Assembly: GCA_023663655.1 (NCBI GenBank)
Contig: JAMPGZ010000008.1
Location: forward strand, 24,790 to 88,789
Direction: 5' to 3'
Source of the DNA: Lachnospiraceae bacterium
GTDB lineage: Bacteria > Bacteroidota > Bacteroidia > Bacteroidales > Muribaculaceae
Length of the DNA stretch: 64,000 nucleotides
The notes under the pieces were generated by a model. The model ran no database searches. It was not told the DNA's origin and saw only the letters and a program-made list of their open reading frames with translations. The position numbers were made by a program, and so were the translations under genes. Numbering within the stretch: the stretch's first letter is position 1; each line of letters opens with the position of its first letter. Below are positions 42,212 through 51,103 of the stretch, piece by piece.

Positions 42212-45175
42212 TTATTTCATGGCGCGGTAGATTGCCGACATTATTTCGGGGCGGATGTTGAGGCGCGAGAATGCGGCGTTTTCGCGCGACGGATTGATGC
42301 GGTTGCTAAGGAAGATGTAGAACAGGTCATTTTCGGGATCGATCCAAAAGCAGGTGCCGGTGAAGCCGATGTGCCCGTAGGTCATTGCCGATGCTTCAGG
42401 AGCGGTGGGGGTCTTGGTGATGTTCACGATGTCGGGACCGTCAAAACCGAGACCGCGCCGGGAATTGGGACTTTTGGTGGTTGTAAACAGGTCGACTGTC
42501 TCGGGCGACATTATATCCTCGCCGCCGTATGAGCCACGGTTGAGCCACATCTGGCACAATTTGGCAAGGTCGTTGGCATTGGAAAAAAGCCCGGCGTTTC
42601 CCTGAACACCCCCTGAAAATGCGGCGAGCTCGTCATGGACATATCCTTTGACTGTCTGCTTGCGTAGAAACGGATCCTTTTCTGTAGGTGCTATTTTGGC
42701 GATGCTCCCTTTCAGCGATGGATTGTAACGGGTGCTTGTGGCGCCGAGTTTTTTGAATATCTCCGATTCCACATACTCGTCATGAGCCCTCCCGGTGATG
42801 TTTTGCTCCATCTCCATGAGGAGAGCGAAATTCAGGTCGGAATAATAGTAATTCTTGTTGGAACGTCTGGAGGCGTTGTGGATCCGAGCCATTATCGTGT
42901 CGTAGGCAGCTTCGCTCGCATATATTCCGTGGGCTATGGGGTGGGGGAAATCTGCGCTTTTCGCTGTTGAAGTGATGTCACGGCGCAGTCGGGCGTTGCG
43001 GTTGGCATATAGGTTTCGAGCCACCCGGATGGTGTTTTCGCCACGCGGGCGGCGAGTGGTCAACGCGCCCTTGAATGACGCCGAGTCGATGAGCAGGCGG
43101 TGAAGATTCAGTCCTGCGGGCATTCCGCTTTCATGCAGCAGAAGCTCACGCACCGTTATATCCTCCTTGCCCGCCTCTTTCAACTCGGGAATATACTTGT
43201 AAGCCGGAGCGTCGAGGTCGAAAAGCCCTTCATCGTAGGCGAGCATAAGCCCGGGAAGCATCCCTGCGGCTTTGCTGACCGAGGCAAGGTCATAGATGGT
43301 GGAATCGTTGACACGATGGGTTTTCGCACGGTCAGTGTAGCCGTAGCTGCGGTCAAACACGATGTTGCCCCCTTTTGCCACGAGCACTTGGCATCCCGGG
43401 AATGCGCCGGTGGTGAGCCCGACCTTGACGAGCGAGTCGATGGTGACTGCCATCGAGGGACCTATACCCTCCGCTTCGGGCGATGTGTAGCCGAGGCGTG
43501 TCTTCAGGATGCCTATGCAGCGTCCTGCTTCGGCGACTCCGGCTATGTTGACCGGCAGTATTCCGTTCACACGTTGCCCGCCGAATATGCCCTGTGCGCA
43601 ATACTCCTGTGCGTAGCGGGTGTTTTCACCCACAAGCATTATAGCCGATGATTTGACCGGTGCGAACTTTGCCACTTTATATGGATTCATGAAAAACGCG
43701 GTGACGAGGTTGGGACATCCGGCGAGTTTCTTCAGGTCGGCAACCGAAGCGGCGTTATCGTTGTAGACCCCTGCGATCACTATGTCATGTTTCTTGATTT
43801 CCGCGATCTGGGCGGTAGTCAATGCTCCTGTAGTGGCGTAGGTGGTGACATGGATATATTTTCCGCAATATTTCGCGAAAGTGTTGGCAGCCCCTTCGCC
43901 GATGTTCACAACGGCAACCGATCGGGTTTCCAACTCAGATATAGGCAGCAGGTTTTGGCTGTTGTCGAGACAAATGACCGATGCTGCGGTGAGGTTGCGT
44001 ATGACGGCGTCGGCTTCAGGCGAATTGATGCGTGATGCAAGCGACGGAGAGCTTACCGGCTTCGGGCGTGAGGTGAGCCCGAGGGCATATTTGTAGCGCA
44101 GCATCTTTTTGCAGCGTTCCTCGATCACCGACATCGGTATCTCTCCCGAATTTACGGCAGCGATCACAGCCTTTATGTCGTTGAGTGGCGACAGCGGTTC
44201 AAGCAGCACGTCCATTCCGGCTTTTAGCGCCGACACGCAGTTGTTGGCTCCATGCACCGAGGCGCCTTTCATGGCGAGCCCGTCGCTCCACACTATTCCT
44301 TCAAAATTCAGCTTCTCTTTCAGCAGCCCGGTGACGATAGCTTTTGACAGCGATGAGGGTGTGCCTGAATTGTCGAGCTCCGGCACATTAAGATGCCCCA
44401 CCATTATCCCCGACATCCCGCTGTCGATGTACATCTTGAACGGCAGTATGTCCACGCTGTCAAGCTGCGACAGGGTGTGGGTGATGGTAGGCAGTGCCTT
44501 ATGCGAGTCAACATTGGTGTCGCCGTGTCCCGGAAAGTGCTTTCCGGTCGTGAGCACTCCATGCTGTTCCATTCCCTGTGCGAATGCTGTGCCGAGTGTG
44601 CCCACCCTTACCGGATCCTCGCCGAAAGAGCGGAATCCTATCACCGGGTTCTTTGGATTGGAGTTCACATCGAGCACCGGCGCGAAATCCACGTGTATGC
44701 CCATTAGGCGGCATTCTCGCGCGACTTCGGTTCCGTAGGCATATAACAATGCCGGATCCTCGATTGCCCCTAAAGTCATATTATATGGGAATTTCGGAGT
44801 GTCCTTCACTCTCATTGCGAGCCCCCACTCTCCGTCGAGCGTCATGAGCATAGGCACGGCAGAGAGCGACTGCGCATAGTCAGTGAGTGTGGCATACTGT
44901 GAGATGGTGCCACGGCTGAAAAGCAGTCCGCCTATTCCGTAATCCTTCACCAGCCTCGCTATTGACTGCTTGGTTGCAGCCACGGTCTCGGGGTTTAGCT
45001 TCGGCACGAAAATCTGTCCCACACGTTGGTTCAGCGACATTGAGTTATATACTGAATCCACCCATCTTTCCTGCTTTTCGCAGTCAGATACTCCGGATAG
45101 GACTCGTGGAGTGATTGCGTTTATCCCGATGATTGCCGATAGAGATAACGCGAAGGATATGAACAAGCGTTTCAT
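42212..45175 (-). CDS. GH3 beta-N-acetylglucosaminidase fused to a beta-lactamase-fold serine hydrolase
   Basis: Exported two-enzyme fusion of 987 residues with a signal peptide ending near GINA. Residues about 40-570 are a GH3 domain of the NagZ type: KHFPGHGDT at 212-220, VDSHKALP at 222-229 (His-Asp dyad), and WSDGLAM at 296-302 with nucleophile Asp298, then a C-terminal alpha/beta domain. Residues about 575-987 form a class C beta-lactamase/esterase-like domain with SVSK at 632-635 (nucleophile Ser632, Lys635), YSD at 778-780 and HIG at 935-937. Such fusions are known in Bacteroidetes. Together they could split N-acetylglucosamine from cell-wall muropeptides and cut an ester or peptide bond. 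It follows the nucleotidase by 56 bases and may share its transcript. Confidence 0.88.
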   Translation of the reverse strand: MKRLFISFALSLSAIIGINAITPRVLSGVSDCEKQERWVDSVYNSMSLNQRVGQIFVPKLNPETVAATKQSIARLVKDYGIGGLLFSRGTISQYATLTDYAQSLSAVPMLMTLDGEWGLAMRVKDTPKFPYNMTLGAIEDPALLYAYGTEVARECRLMGIHVDFAPVLDVNSNPKNPVIGFRSFGEDPVRVGTLGTAFAQGMEQHGVLTTGKHFPGHGDTNVDSHKALPTITHTLSQLDSVDILPFKMYIDSGMSGIMVGHLNVPELDNSGTPSSLSKAIVTGLLKEKLNFEGIVWSDGLAMKGASVHGANNCVSALKAGMDVLLEPLSPLNDIKAVIAAVNSGEIPMSVIEERCKKMLRYKYALGLTSRPKPVSSPSLASRINSPEADAVIRNLTAASVICLDNSQNLLPISELETRSVAVVNIGEGAANTFAKYCGKYIHVTTYATTGALTTAQIAEIKKHDIVIAGVYNDNAASVADLKKLAGCPNLVTAFFMNPYKVAKFAPVKSSAIMLVGENTRYAQEYCAQGIFGGQRVNGILPVNIAGVAEAGRCIGILKTRLGYTSPEAEGIGPSMAVTIDSLVKVGLTTGAFPGCQVLVAKGGNIVFDRSYGYTDRAKTHRVNDSTIYDLASVSKAAGMLPGLMLAYDEGLFDLDAPAYKYIPELKEAGKEDITVRELLLHESGMPAGLNLHRLLIDSASFKGALTTRRPRGENTIRVARNLYANRNARLRRDITSTAKSADFPHPIAHGIYASEAAYDTIMARIHNASRRSNKNYYYSDLNFALLMEMEQNITGRAHDEYVESEIFKKLGATSTRYNPSLKGSIAKIAPTEKDPFLRKQTVKGYVHDELAAFSGGVQGNAGLFSNANDLAKLCQMWLNRGSYGGEDIMSPETVDLFTTTKSPNSRRGLGFDGPDIVNITKTPTAPEASAMTYGHIGFTGTCFWIDPENDLFYIFLSNRINPSRENAAFSRLNIRPEIMSAIYRAMK

Positions 45176-45231
45176 GATTTTTGATTTTAAACAGCTACGT
45201 AGGAAAAAACAAACCGGCGGGGAGGAGGGTT

Positions 45232-46686
45232 TTACAACCGACGTTTGCGGTCGTTATATTTAATGTTTTTTCCCTTTTGACCTAAAATATAGTCAATCAT
45301 TGTTTCATCGAGGCGCAGGGTGCTGCGGGCTATCACCTTGCCGTTGGGGAGAGTGGTGAGATAGTCGCCTCCGTTGGCGAGGTAGTCGATGGTGACAAGG
45401 ATGTAGGTGCGGTCGGGATCAATCTCTGCCGGATTGAATCCTGAGCTGATACCGTCGCCGTTTCTTTGAGCAAATACATCAAATGCCTCTTTCAAGTCTT
45501 TGCCTTTGAGCTCCATCACCACGAGCTTGTTGTCAAACGGCAGCATGGTGAGAATATGCTCCTTGGTGATATGTCCGGCAGGGAGTCCGCGGCGTATGCC
45601 GCCCTTGTTGACAAGAGCCACGTCGACATTGCGGTCGGTCAGTTCCTTTCCCTTTTCAAGCATCACGTCGGCAACCCAATTGACTATGAGGTGGCTGCCG
45701 TGAGGCATTTCCTGAGCCATTTTGCCTATCTTTTCCATCTTGAGGGCATCGACACCTTTACGGTATTTGGCGAGAAGCGCGGCAGCTTCCGGGTCGATGC
45801 GGTTGTCAAGGCGGCTGTCGACAGGGATAAGCCTGTAGGAGGGGCGCATCGAGTCAAGATCAAGAGTGATTTCTCCCAGATATAGGCCTTTGCTGCCGGT
45901 CTGCACAACAAGCACCGAGTCGCCGGCGGCATTCTTCACGTAATATTCCGGAGTCTTGGCGGCTGCCGGGTCGATGGTGGTGTGGGAGTGTCCGCCTATT
46001 ATGATGTCGATATCTTCCGATGCCTGAGCGATGTCGCGGTCGCTCGGTGTGGGCGGATTGGCGGTGTCATAGCCTACATGGGAAAGTGCGATGACTTCAT
46101 CGACACGCTCCACGTGTTTCAGATACCAGGCTATTGAATTGGCGGCTTTTATGCCGTCGAGATATTTCAGCCCGCCGGTGTTGAAATCGGCGATCATCCC
46201 TTTCGGATCGAGGTTTATGGCAAGGAAACCTATGCGTTTGCCCGCGAATTCCTTTATGGTGTAAGGCTTGAATATGGTGTCGAGCGGGGTGTCGCGCAGG
46301 TCGTAGTTGCTCGTTATCTTGTCGGCGTTCAGCAGGCTCCACTCATGGGCAAGAGGCTCGATGCCGTTGTCAAACTCGTGGTTGCCGAGAATCTGTATGT
46401 CATATCCGAGATTGTTCATCATCTCTCGTTCTGCCTCCCCTTTGTAGATGGAGAAATAGAGTGTGCCTTGAACCATGTCTCCGCAGTCGATGAGCAGCAC
46501 GTTGGGTTGCTCGGCTCTCACGCTGTCAACAAGAACTTTTCGGCGCAGTATTCCGCCGAGATTGTTGTCGTTGGGGTCAAGCTGGCTGTGGGTGTCGTTG
46601 GTGTGCAGGATCACGAGATTGTCAGCAGGCGCTGTGATCGCCGCTGCCGCGAATAATGATGCTATGAGAATCTTGTTCAGTTTCAT
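45232..46686 (-). CDS. Exported 5'-nucleotidase / metallophosphoesterase (UshA-like)
   Basis: Periplasmic or surface phosphoesterase of 484 residues. The signal peptide ends near ITAPA. The calcineurin-like metal sites are all visible: ILHTNDTHSQ (Asp, His), DCGDMVQGT (Asp), LGNHEFDNG (Asn-His) and IGGHSHT (His). The C-terminal substrate domain contains NKGGIRRGLPAG and MLPFDNKLVVMELKG, as in UshA-type 5'-nucleotidases. The start at 46686 was preferred to an ATG four codons upstream because the signal peptide begins there. It would dephosphorylate extracellular nucleotides or related sugar-nucleotides. First gene before the GH3 fusion, divergent from dacB. Confidence 0.9.
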   Translation of the reverse strand: MKLNKILIASLFAAAAITAPADNLVILHTNDTHSQLDPNDNNLGGILRRKVLVDSVRAEQPNVLLIDCGDMVQGTLYFSIYKGEAEREMMNNLGYDIQILGNHEFDNGIEPLAHEWSLLNADKITSNYDLRDTPLDTIFKPYTIKEFAGKRIGFLAINLDPKGMIADFNTGGLKYLDGIKAANSIAWYLKHVERVDEVIALSHVGYDTANPPTPSDRDIAQASEDIDIIIGGHSHTTIDPAAAKTPEYYVKNAAGDSVLVVQTGSKGLYLGEITLDLDSMRPSYRLIPVDSRLDNRIDPEAAALLAKYRKGVDALKMEKIGKMAQEMPHGSHLIVNWVADVMLEKGKELTDRNVDVALVNKGGIRRGLPAGHITKEHILTMLPFDNKLVVMELKGKDLKEAFDVFAQRNGDGISSGFNPAEIDPDRTYILVTIDYLANGGDYLTTLPNGKVIARSTLRLDETMIDYILGQKGKNIKYNDRKRRL

Positions 46687-46758
46687 TGGGTCAAACAAAT
46701 TTGTTACTTACGAAATTAATAAAATTTCGGGAGATGCACAACTTGGCTCGGAAATGAT

Positions 46759-46766
46759 TAATTTTG
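46759..46766 (+). promoter_or_regulatory. -7 promoter element of dacB, almost touching the start codon
   Basis: TAATTTTG ends only five bases before the dacB ATG at 46772, implying a leaderless or nearly leaderless transcript. Confidence 0.5.
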
Positions 46767-46771
46767 TCCTC

Positions 46772-48133
46772 ATGAAACGTACATTGTCATTAATAGCGTT
46801 GCTGTCATGCTGCTTTTGGAGCGTGTCGGCTCAACCGTTGAATTTTAAAGGCTCGGAAGGAGCCTCCGTAGGTATATATATTGCTGAACTTGGCACCGGA
46901 AAGATTGTTGCCGACTATAATTCGGCTCGCACTTTTATCCCGGCATCGGTGACGAAGTGTGTCACTGCCGCATCGGCGATGCTCACGCTGTCTCCCGAAT
47001 TCCGCTTCACGACCGAGGCACGTGCCTACGGTACGGTGAGCGACGGCGTGCTTCATGGCAATGTAGTGATAATTGGTGGTGGTGATCCCTCGATAGGGTC
47101 CCGGCATTTTGCCAATCGCCCGTCATTTGCCGGAGATTTTGTGAAATGGCTCGGAGATGCCGGGGTGGATTCGATCGCCGGTTCCGTGCTCGTGTCGGAG
47201 GGTGGGTATCCCGAAATTGGGGTGTCGCCCTATTGGCTTCTTGAGGATACGCCTTGGGAGTATGGCGCGGGCTATTACGGATTGAACTATCGTGACAACA
47301 GTTTTGCTATGACAGTGTCGACAAGCGACATTGTGAGCATGACCCCACGCATAGAGTCGCTTTCGGTGGAGCTTGATCTGTCGAAGTCGCCCGCCGGTGA
47401 GGTGATGGCGATGCGTGGCGAGGGCTCTGATCTGCTTTATCTATATGGCACGATGTCGGGTGCCACCTATGGGTCGCGTTATTCCATGCCTCGCCCTTCC
47501 GAGGTGATGCTTGATGATGTTCTTGCGGCGATGCGCCGTGGTGGCATCGGATGCTCGGAGGATGATATGACCGCCGACCGTGATGCGGGCATAAAGCCGA
47601 TGGTGTATCGCTCGCCGTTGGCGCCTGATATTTTACGTTCGATGATGGTGAAGAGCAACAATCTTTTTGCCGAATCAATGCTGCGGGCGCAGGCGATAGG
47701 CAAGGGGGTGAGGCTGACCGACAACGAGAGCCTGAAACTGCAGAAAAAATTGCTTGAAGGGCGTGGACACGATTTCTCTACGATACGCATTCTTGATGGT
47801 TGCGGGCTTGCCGTGGGCAACAGAATCACACCTCGCTTTCTTGGCGGGATTCTCAAGGATATGGCTTCGGGCACGCATAGCAAGGGATACGTGGGTCTAT
47901 ATCCGCTTGTCGGAAAAGAGGGTACAGTGAGGGGGTTGCTTGCCAACACGCGGCTTGCCGGAAAACTTGCTTTGAAATCAGGTAGTATGTCAGGGGTGCT
48001 CTGTTACGCAGGATATAAGGTTGATGCCAACCACAAGCCTACTCATGTGGTGGTGATAATGGTCAACGGATTTGTAGGTAAAACAGCTCCGGTGCGTAAA
48101 GCTATCGCCGACTATCTCCTCAAGAAATTCTGA
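46772..48133 (+). CDS. dacB: D-alanyl-D-alanine carboxypeptidase/endopeptidase (PBP4, DacB-like)
   Basis: Periplasmic low-molecular-mass penicillin-binding protein of 453 residues that trims or opens peptidoglycan cross-links. The signal peptide ends near WSVSAQ. The three catalytic motifs are SVTK at 59-62 (nucleophile Ser59, Lys62), SNN at 295-297 and KSG at 402-404, with the long insert between the first two that marks the PBP4/S13 class. The ATG at 46772 was chosen because it starts the signal peptide; the open frame upstream runs antisense into the nucleotidase. It diverges from the nucleotidase/GH3 pair and converges with lptD; together these suggest a cell-wall theme. Confidence 0.92.
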   Translation: MKRTLSLIALLSCCFWSVSAQPLNFKGSEGASVGIYIAELGTGKIVADYNSARTFIPASVTKCVTAASAMLTLSPEFRFTTEARAYGTVSDGVLHGNVVIIGGGDPSIGSRHFANRPSFAGDFVKWLGDAGVDSIAGSVLVSEGGYPEIGVSPYWLLEDTPWEYGAGYYGLNYRDNSFAMTVSTSDIVSMTPRIESLSVELDLSKSPAGEVMAMRGEGSDLLYLYGTMSGATYGSRYSMPRPSEVMLDDVLAAMRRGGIGCSEDDMTADRDAGIKPMVYRSPLAPDILRSMMVKSNNLFAESMLRAQAIGKGVRLTDNESLKLQKKLLEGRGHDFSTIRILDGCGLAVGNRITPRFLGGILKDMASGTHSKGYVGLYPLVGKEGTVRGLLANTRLAGKLALKSGSMSGVLCYAGYKVDANHKPTHVVVIMVNGFVGKTAPVRKAIADYLLKKF

Positions 48134-48139
48134 AATTAC

Positions 48140-48202
48140 TTAGTCCCATCAGCTCCATTAGTCCCATCAGCCCCATTAGTCTAATTAGCCCAATTAGATT
48201 AA
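48140..48202. repeat. Seven-unit 9-base tandem repeat between dacB and lptD
   Basis: Seven consecutive 9-base units of ttagtccca type (ttagtccca, tcagctcca, ttagtccca, tcagcccca, ttagtctaa, ttagcccaa, ttagattaa). It begins 7 bases after the dacB stop and runs into the lptD stop codon. It is the clearest of the five 9-base arrays. Confidence 0.88.
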
Positions 48203-50997
48203 TACCAGGTCACACCATTGGAGTAGGACGAGCGCTTGTCATACTTCAGGTCCTGAAGCAGTGATGACTTGACTGCAATGTGGAAATTATAACTTTTATA
48301 AGGTCCTACGGGCACAAAGCTTGCGGTCATGGTGAAGCAGTGCAGGTCGCGTGATATATTGCAGTTCATGTAGGCTATCTTCTTTGTGTCGAAGTTGTAG
48401 CTGGCGCTGAATCCGAAATTCCAGTTTTTAGTAGGTTGTATGTTTCCGGAGAAACTCAGGTTCTGGGTTATTTTCGGGTCATATTCCATCTTCCGCTTGT
48501 TGAATTTGCCGTAAGAATAGTTGACCGAATAGTTGAACGTGAGGCTCCAGGGCACTTCCCACTTCATGTAGCCGCCGTCAATCAGTTCCACGTCATCTTT
48601 GTCCTTGTCGCGTTGCGCTTCACGCTGTCGCCGCCGTTCAGCGGCTTTCCCGTCAAAGTCGTCAACATCTTCGTCGTCATCCTCGTCGTCGCCCTTCTTG
48701 GTGCCGCTCTTGTCTTTTTTCTTGAAAGTGTTGTTGTTGAACGTGTAGGAGAATGATGTTCCCGTGCTTGAAAGTCGTCCTATTCCTTTTCCCGCTTTCC
48801 AGCGCGGCACATTCACGCGCACAGGGTTGCCCGCTTCATTGAGCTGGTAGGTGTACACGTCCCAGGTTGCCGACAGGTTGAGGTTGAAGTTCTTTACAAG
48901 ACGCAGCAACAGCGAGGTGTTGATGTTGCTCCAGTTCATTGAGTCGGCGGCGAAGTTGTAGCTTTGGGATATCGAGAGATTTTCAATGAGCGAAACTTTC
49001 TTCTCCCCGACACTGTCATTGGTGTTGACCTTCATCTCAAGGTTGTTGGAGAGCGAGTAGCTTAACGTACCCGACTTGCCTTGTCCCGGCACTCCGTAGA
49101 GGGAGTTGGGGAAGAGGGAATATTTTTTCTTGATGGTCTCGCCGGCTGAGTTCTGGTAAGAATAGTTGCCGTAATATCCGAAGAATGATGAAGAGAAGTC
49201 AGGCGAGCCTGAGAATGACACTGACGGTGTCATGACCCAACGCACCATCTTGACCTTTTTGCCAAGGAATGGCAGCGGCTGGAAGAATCCGTAGACTTTG
49301 GTGTCCATCGATACCGATGCGCTGAAGTCCCACACGTTGTAGAAACTGTAGGTGGTGTCACACACCTCGGCTGAAGCCGCAGGATCCCATTGGCGACGCA
49401 CCTTTGACGTGTACATTCGGTCGGTGAGCGACAATGACGGTGTGAGGTTGAAGTATTTCATCACATTGAATGTGGCTGAAATGGGCACTGAGTGCCTCAT
49501 GCCGTTGCGCCAGTCCTTGATAAGGCTTTTCTCGAAGAACACATCCTGCTTGGCGGTGAGTGAGTTCTGGAACTGTCCTGAGTAGGAGAGTTTTATTTTC
49601 TCATACCATTTTTCCTTGCCCACGGCGCGTTTGCGCTTGAAGGGATAGGTCTGCGACATGGTTACCGTCAGGTTGGGGAACGATACCGACAGTGTTGAGT
49701 CCTGTGTGCGCTGGGCGAGGTTGAGCGTGGTGGAGAATGACCATTTTGAATTGGGAATGCGGTAGGTCATGTTGACGGTAGAACTCTTGGTGTTCTCCGT
49801 GAACGATGGGCTGTAATAGCTGTTCAGGTCATTTCGTGAGTAGCCGGTTGACGTGAAGTTGACACTTGCCGAAAGATTCATGTTGGGGTTTGCCTTGGAG
49901 TCCTGTGAGTGGCTCCACAGAATCTGGAAGTTGGTCATCTTGGAGTAGTCGGCGCTCCCTTTCTCCCCGAGGATTGTGGTAAGGTAGCTTATGTTGAAGC
50001 TGCCCGAGAACTTGTATCGTTTAGCGTAGCTTGACCGTCCGGTGAGTCCCCACGAACCTTTTGTGTATATCTCTCCGGTAAGGGCGAGGTCGATGTTGTC
50101 GTTTATGGCAAAATAATATCCTCCGTTGCTTAGATAGAAACCTCGGTTGAAGTCATCGCCGAATGTAGGGAAGATGATACCCGATGAATATTTCTCGGAG
50201 AAAGGGAAATAGCCGAACGGAACCGCCAGTGGCAACGGAAGTCCTGCGAGAACCATGTAGGCAGGTCCGGTCACGATGTTGCTTTTTGGCTTCACCTTTG
50301 CTTTCGTGAGCTGAAAGTAGAAGTGGGGGTGGTCATGGTCGGAGCAGGTTGAATAGCGTCCGTTGGCAAGGAAGTATTCTCCGTTTTCCATCTTTTTTGT
50401 CTGTCCTCCGGTGAGATATCCTTCCCCCTGTTCGGTCACGACATTGGTGATGAATCCGCGTTGGCTCTTGAAGTTGTATCTCATGGTCTCTGACTCATAT
50501 TCACCACTCTTGTCGGTGAAGATAGGGGTGCCTGAGAGTACGCCTGCCGAGTCGGGCATTCCGAATGCGTTGACATTGTTGGTCGACATCTCCATGTTGA
50601 TTTTGGCGGCATTCAGCTTCATGTTACCGTATGTCACCTCGCTGTTGCCATACATGAACGCGTCGTTTCTGCCCATGAGCACCATTGAGTCGGAAGCCTT
50701 GAAATTGACGATGTTGTCGAGGTCGACTTTCTCCCGGCGTATCAATGCTCCGTCGGGTGCCGGTTTTGCGGCAAGGCTGTCATTGTGCCGGGCTGTGGAA
50801 TCATTGGGAGCGATGGAGTCGATCGGCGGAAATAGAGCGGCTATTGAGTCGGAATCAACCGTGCTTACAAGCACACGTGGCTGATGGTCAGACATCCGCC
50901 ATGCCGTATTGGCATCTCTTTGAACCTGAGGTGCTGCAACGGTGACAAAAGCCCATAATAGCAGGGTGAGTATTATATATAGATGAGAATGTCTCAA
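48199..50997 (-). CDS. lptD: LptD-like outer-membrane LPS assembly protein
   Basis: Outer-membrane barrel of 932 residues of the Bacteroidetes LptD/OstA-like group, which inserts lipopolysaccharide into the outer leaflet. The signal peptide ends near VTVAAPQ. Residues about 90-230 fit the OstA/LptA-like beta-jellyroll (DAFMYGNSEVTYGNMKLNAAKI, PDSAGVLSGTPIFTDKSGEY, AKVKPKSNIVTGPAYMVLAG); the rest alternates in barrel fashion. A highly charged stretch (DDEDDDEDVDDFDG, then RRRQREAQRDKDKDD) lies in a late loop. The only start that keeps the signal peptide is TTG at 50997; the next codons upstream include a stop. A -7 element lies at 51025-51032. Confident in the family; the name is by homology. 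Confidence 0.87.
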   Translation of the reverse strand: MRHSHLYIILTLLLWAFVTVAAPQVQRDANTAWRMSDHQPRVLVSTVDSDSIAALFPPIDSIAPNDSTARHNDSLAAKPAPDGALIRREKVDLDNIVNFKASDSMVLMGRNDAFMYGNSEVTYGNMKLNAAKINMEMSTNNVNAFGMPDSAGVLSGTPIFTDKSGEYESETMRYNFKSQRGFITNVVTEQGEGYLTGGQTKKMENGEYFLANGRYSTCSDHDHPHFYFQLTKAKVKPKSNIVTGPAYMVLAGLPLPLAVPFGYFPFSEKYSSGIIFPTFGDDFNRGFYLSNGGYYFAINDNIDLALTGEIYTKGSWGLTGRSSYAKRYKFSGSFNISYLTTILGEKGSADYSKMTNFQILWSHSQDSKANPNMNLSASVNFTSTGYSRNDLNSYYSPSFTENTKSSTVNMTYRIPNSKWSFSTTLNLAQRTQDSTLSVSFPNLTVTMSQTYPFKRKRAVGKEKWYEKIKLSYSGQFQNSLTAKQDVFFEKSLIKDWRNGMRHSVPISATFNVMKYFNLTPSLSLTDRMYTSKVRRQWDPAASAEVCDTTYSFYNVWDFSASVSMDTKVYGFFQPLPFLGKKVKMVRWVMTPSVSFSGSPDFSSSFFGYYGNYSYQNSAGETIKKKYSLFPNSLYGVPGQGKSGTLSYSLSNNLEMKVNTNDSVGEKKVSLIENLSISQSYNFAADSMNWSNINTSLLLRLVKNFNLNLSATWDVYTYQLNEAGNPVRVNVPRWKAGKGIGRLSSTGTSFSYTFNNNTFKKKDKSGTKKGDDEDDDEDVDDFDGKAAERRRQREAQRDKDKDDVELIDGGYMKWEVPWSLTFNYSVNYSYGKFNKRKMEYDPKITQNLSFSGNIQPTKNWNFGFSASYNFDTKKIAYMNCNISRDLHCFTMTASFVPVGPYKSYNFHIAVKSSLLQDLKYDKRSSYSNGVTWY

Positions 50998-51024
50998 CTT
51001 CTAAGCAAAAATGAAAATTCTGTG

Positions 51025-51032
51025 CAAAGATA
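51025..51032 (-). promoter_or_regulatory. -7 promoter element of lptD
   Basis: TATCTTTG on the minus strand, 27 bases upstream of the TTG start codon. Confidence 0.55.
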
Positions 51033-51103
51033 CGACTTGGTGCGGTTAAAAAAAAATATTATTGACAAGTTTAGGTATTGTTAAAACCAAAAGATGTAAC
51101 TTT

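Noticed and set aside
48140..48202. Repeat array considered as CRISPR
   Set aside because: Units are 9 bases without spacers, and no cas genes are present.
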